Assembly: GCF_019655335.1 (NCBI RefSeq)
Contig: NZ_BPFD01000023.1
Location: 1-56,053 of the forward strand
Direction: 5' to 3'
Source: Shewanella hafniensis
GTDB lineage: Bacteria > Pseudomonadota > Gammaproteobacteria > Enterobacterales > Shewanellaceae
Length of the DNA: 56,053 nucleotides
Shown here: positions 55,599 to 56,053 of the stretch, in pieces
Layout of the letters: each line of letters begins with the position of its first letter
How positions within the stretch are numbered: the stretch's first letter is position 1
Notes under the pieces: generated by a model
What the model was told of the DNA's origin: nothing
What the model saw: only the letters and a program-made list of their open reading frames with translations
The model's database searches: none
Made by a program: the position numbers and the translations under genes

Positions 55599-55618
55599 TA
55601 GTAATGATTTGCATTTAA
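55599..55618 (-). promoter_or_regulatory. Fur-box-like site of the siderophore receptor
   Basis: On the minus strand the sequence reads AAATGCAAATCATTACT, matching roughly 12 of 19 positions of the Fur consensus. It lies about 32-51 bases upstream of the receptor start codon, a position suited to iron repression. Confidence 0.5.
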
Positions 55619-55913
55619 GTTGGCAACAAATGTTTCAGTTGTTATTGTCAAAATGTGCAGTGCTGCCAATAAATGCTGCGAAATGGCATCTTTGTCAGCA
55701 AACCGATAATGGGCTCTAGCAAGAGAGAAACGTCATAAATGGGCGGGTTTACGCTCCATCCCGTTGTAATTTCAAATTTGTTTCATTTTTTTTATAAAAA
55801 AGTGATTTATTTTTTGAGTTAACCATTACATCCCACCTTGTTGATCGGGAAACGCAACCTAGTGCTTAGCGGGTATTGCACTTAGCTATTATTGCTTTTA
55901 CGTAAACGTCAAA

Positions 55914-56000
55914 ATGAAACGGTCGTTTAAATTATTGGTGATGGTCGCAGTCATTATCATCATGATTTATATGGATTTAGCTTGCTTCCCTCTAGGTTAG
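55914..56000 (+). CDS. Doubtful small membrane peptide ORF, 28 aa
   Basis: An ATG frame encoding MKRSFKLLVMVAVIIIMIYM and eight further residues containing one Cys. The basic start, hydrophobic core and LAC segment look like a tiny membrane or lipoprotein-type peptide. There is no clear ribosome binding site, so it may be chance. Confidence 0.25.
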   Translation: MKRSFKLLVMVAVIIIMIYMDLACFPLG

Positions 56001-56053
56001 TTCAAAACATCGAGTATTTTCTACTTAGGTCTAATAGGATAAAAATACTGTAT

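Larger units (their letters stand above)
55568..56053. other. Region upstream of the receptor, to window end
   Basis: 486 bases without a firm gene. It holds a Fur-box-like site close to the receptor start, a T-rich tract near 55780-55820 and one doubtful small reading frame at 55914-56000. The window ends before the next gene. Confidence 0.5.

Noticed and set aside
1..56053. CRISPR arrays, tRNA or rRNA genes
   Set aside because: No regular repeat-spacer series was seen, and apart from the tRNA-like part of the tmRNA no tRNA or rRNA sequence was recognised.

Overview
The window looks like a chromosomal segment of a Shewanella-type gammaproteobacterium. The evidence is the gene content and protein style: several chemotaxis and c-di-GMP proteins, an old-yellow-enzyme reductase, the smpB/ssrA/ratA/rnfH/bamE neighbourhood, a tmRNA tag reading ANDDNYALAA, and a methyltransferase/peptide pair that closely matches the split borosin pair SonM/SonA known from Shewanella oneidensis. 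The species cannot be fixed from the sequence alone.

Left chromosomal part (1-24068): a hypothetical gene; an OsmC-family protein; a three-gene iron-uptake-type membrane operon (DUF3325, PepSY, DUF3649) behind a Fur-box-like palindrome; an Aer-like PAS chemoreceptor; hpf; a NarL/DesR-type two-component system divergent from a DUF2141 protein plus carotenoid-oxygenase-family enzyme; a YebC/YeeN-type regulator; a second chemoreceptor with a domain after its signalling tip; a small DUF2375-like protein; a TetR repressor and an old-yellow-enzyme reductase separated by three copies of one palindrome; a LonB-like protease; a PAS-PAS-GGDEF-EAL protein; an RhlE-type helicase; and a DUF3592 membrane protein.

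Middle (24069-45083, about 21 kb): a genomic island inserted at the 3' end of ssrA (tmRNA) by a P4-type tyrosine recombinase. Both ends carry near-identical att cores and matching clusters of TGTTAC repeats that look like integrase arm sites. The island holds a replication/satellite-like left module (winged-helix protein, inovirus Gp2-like protein), a ParDE-type toxin-antitoxin pair, an LRAT-like protein, an orphan FimB-like recombinase, DUF2787, an orphan CbeA antitoxin, a RadC-like JAB protein, AlpA, and then a right-hand defence block: Mrr-like endonuclease, type IC restriction-modification (hsdM-hsdS-fic-hsdR), a decayed gene, and a DarTG locus whose DarT toxin has lost its N-terminus.

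Right chromosomal part (45084-56053): ssrA, smpB, ratA-rnfH, bamE; then the sonM-sonA borosin pair with a TPR-GGDEF membrane protein starting at the base after the sonA stop; a KefB/KefC-type antiporter; and a TonB-dependent siderophore receptor.

The observations most worth follow-up are the borosin locus coupled to a diguanylate cyclase, Fic in the slot that PrrC occupies in the related prr locus, the truncated DarT beside intact DarG, and the island ends, where ssrA now uses an island-borne terminator while its likely original terminator sits 21 kb away. Start codons were moved from the longest open frame where a ribosome binding site or family comparison favoured another. Family assignments come from recognising motifs by eye, with no database search.
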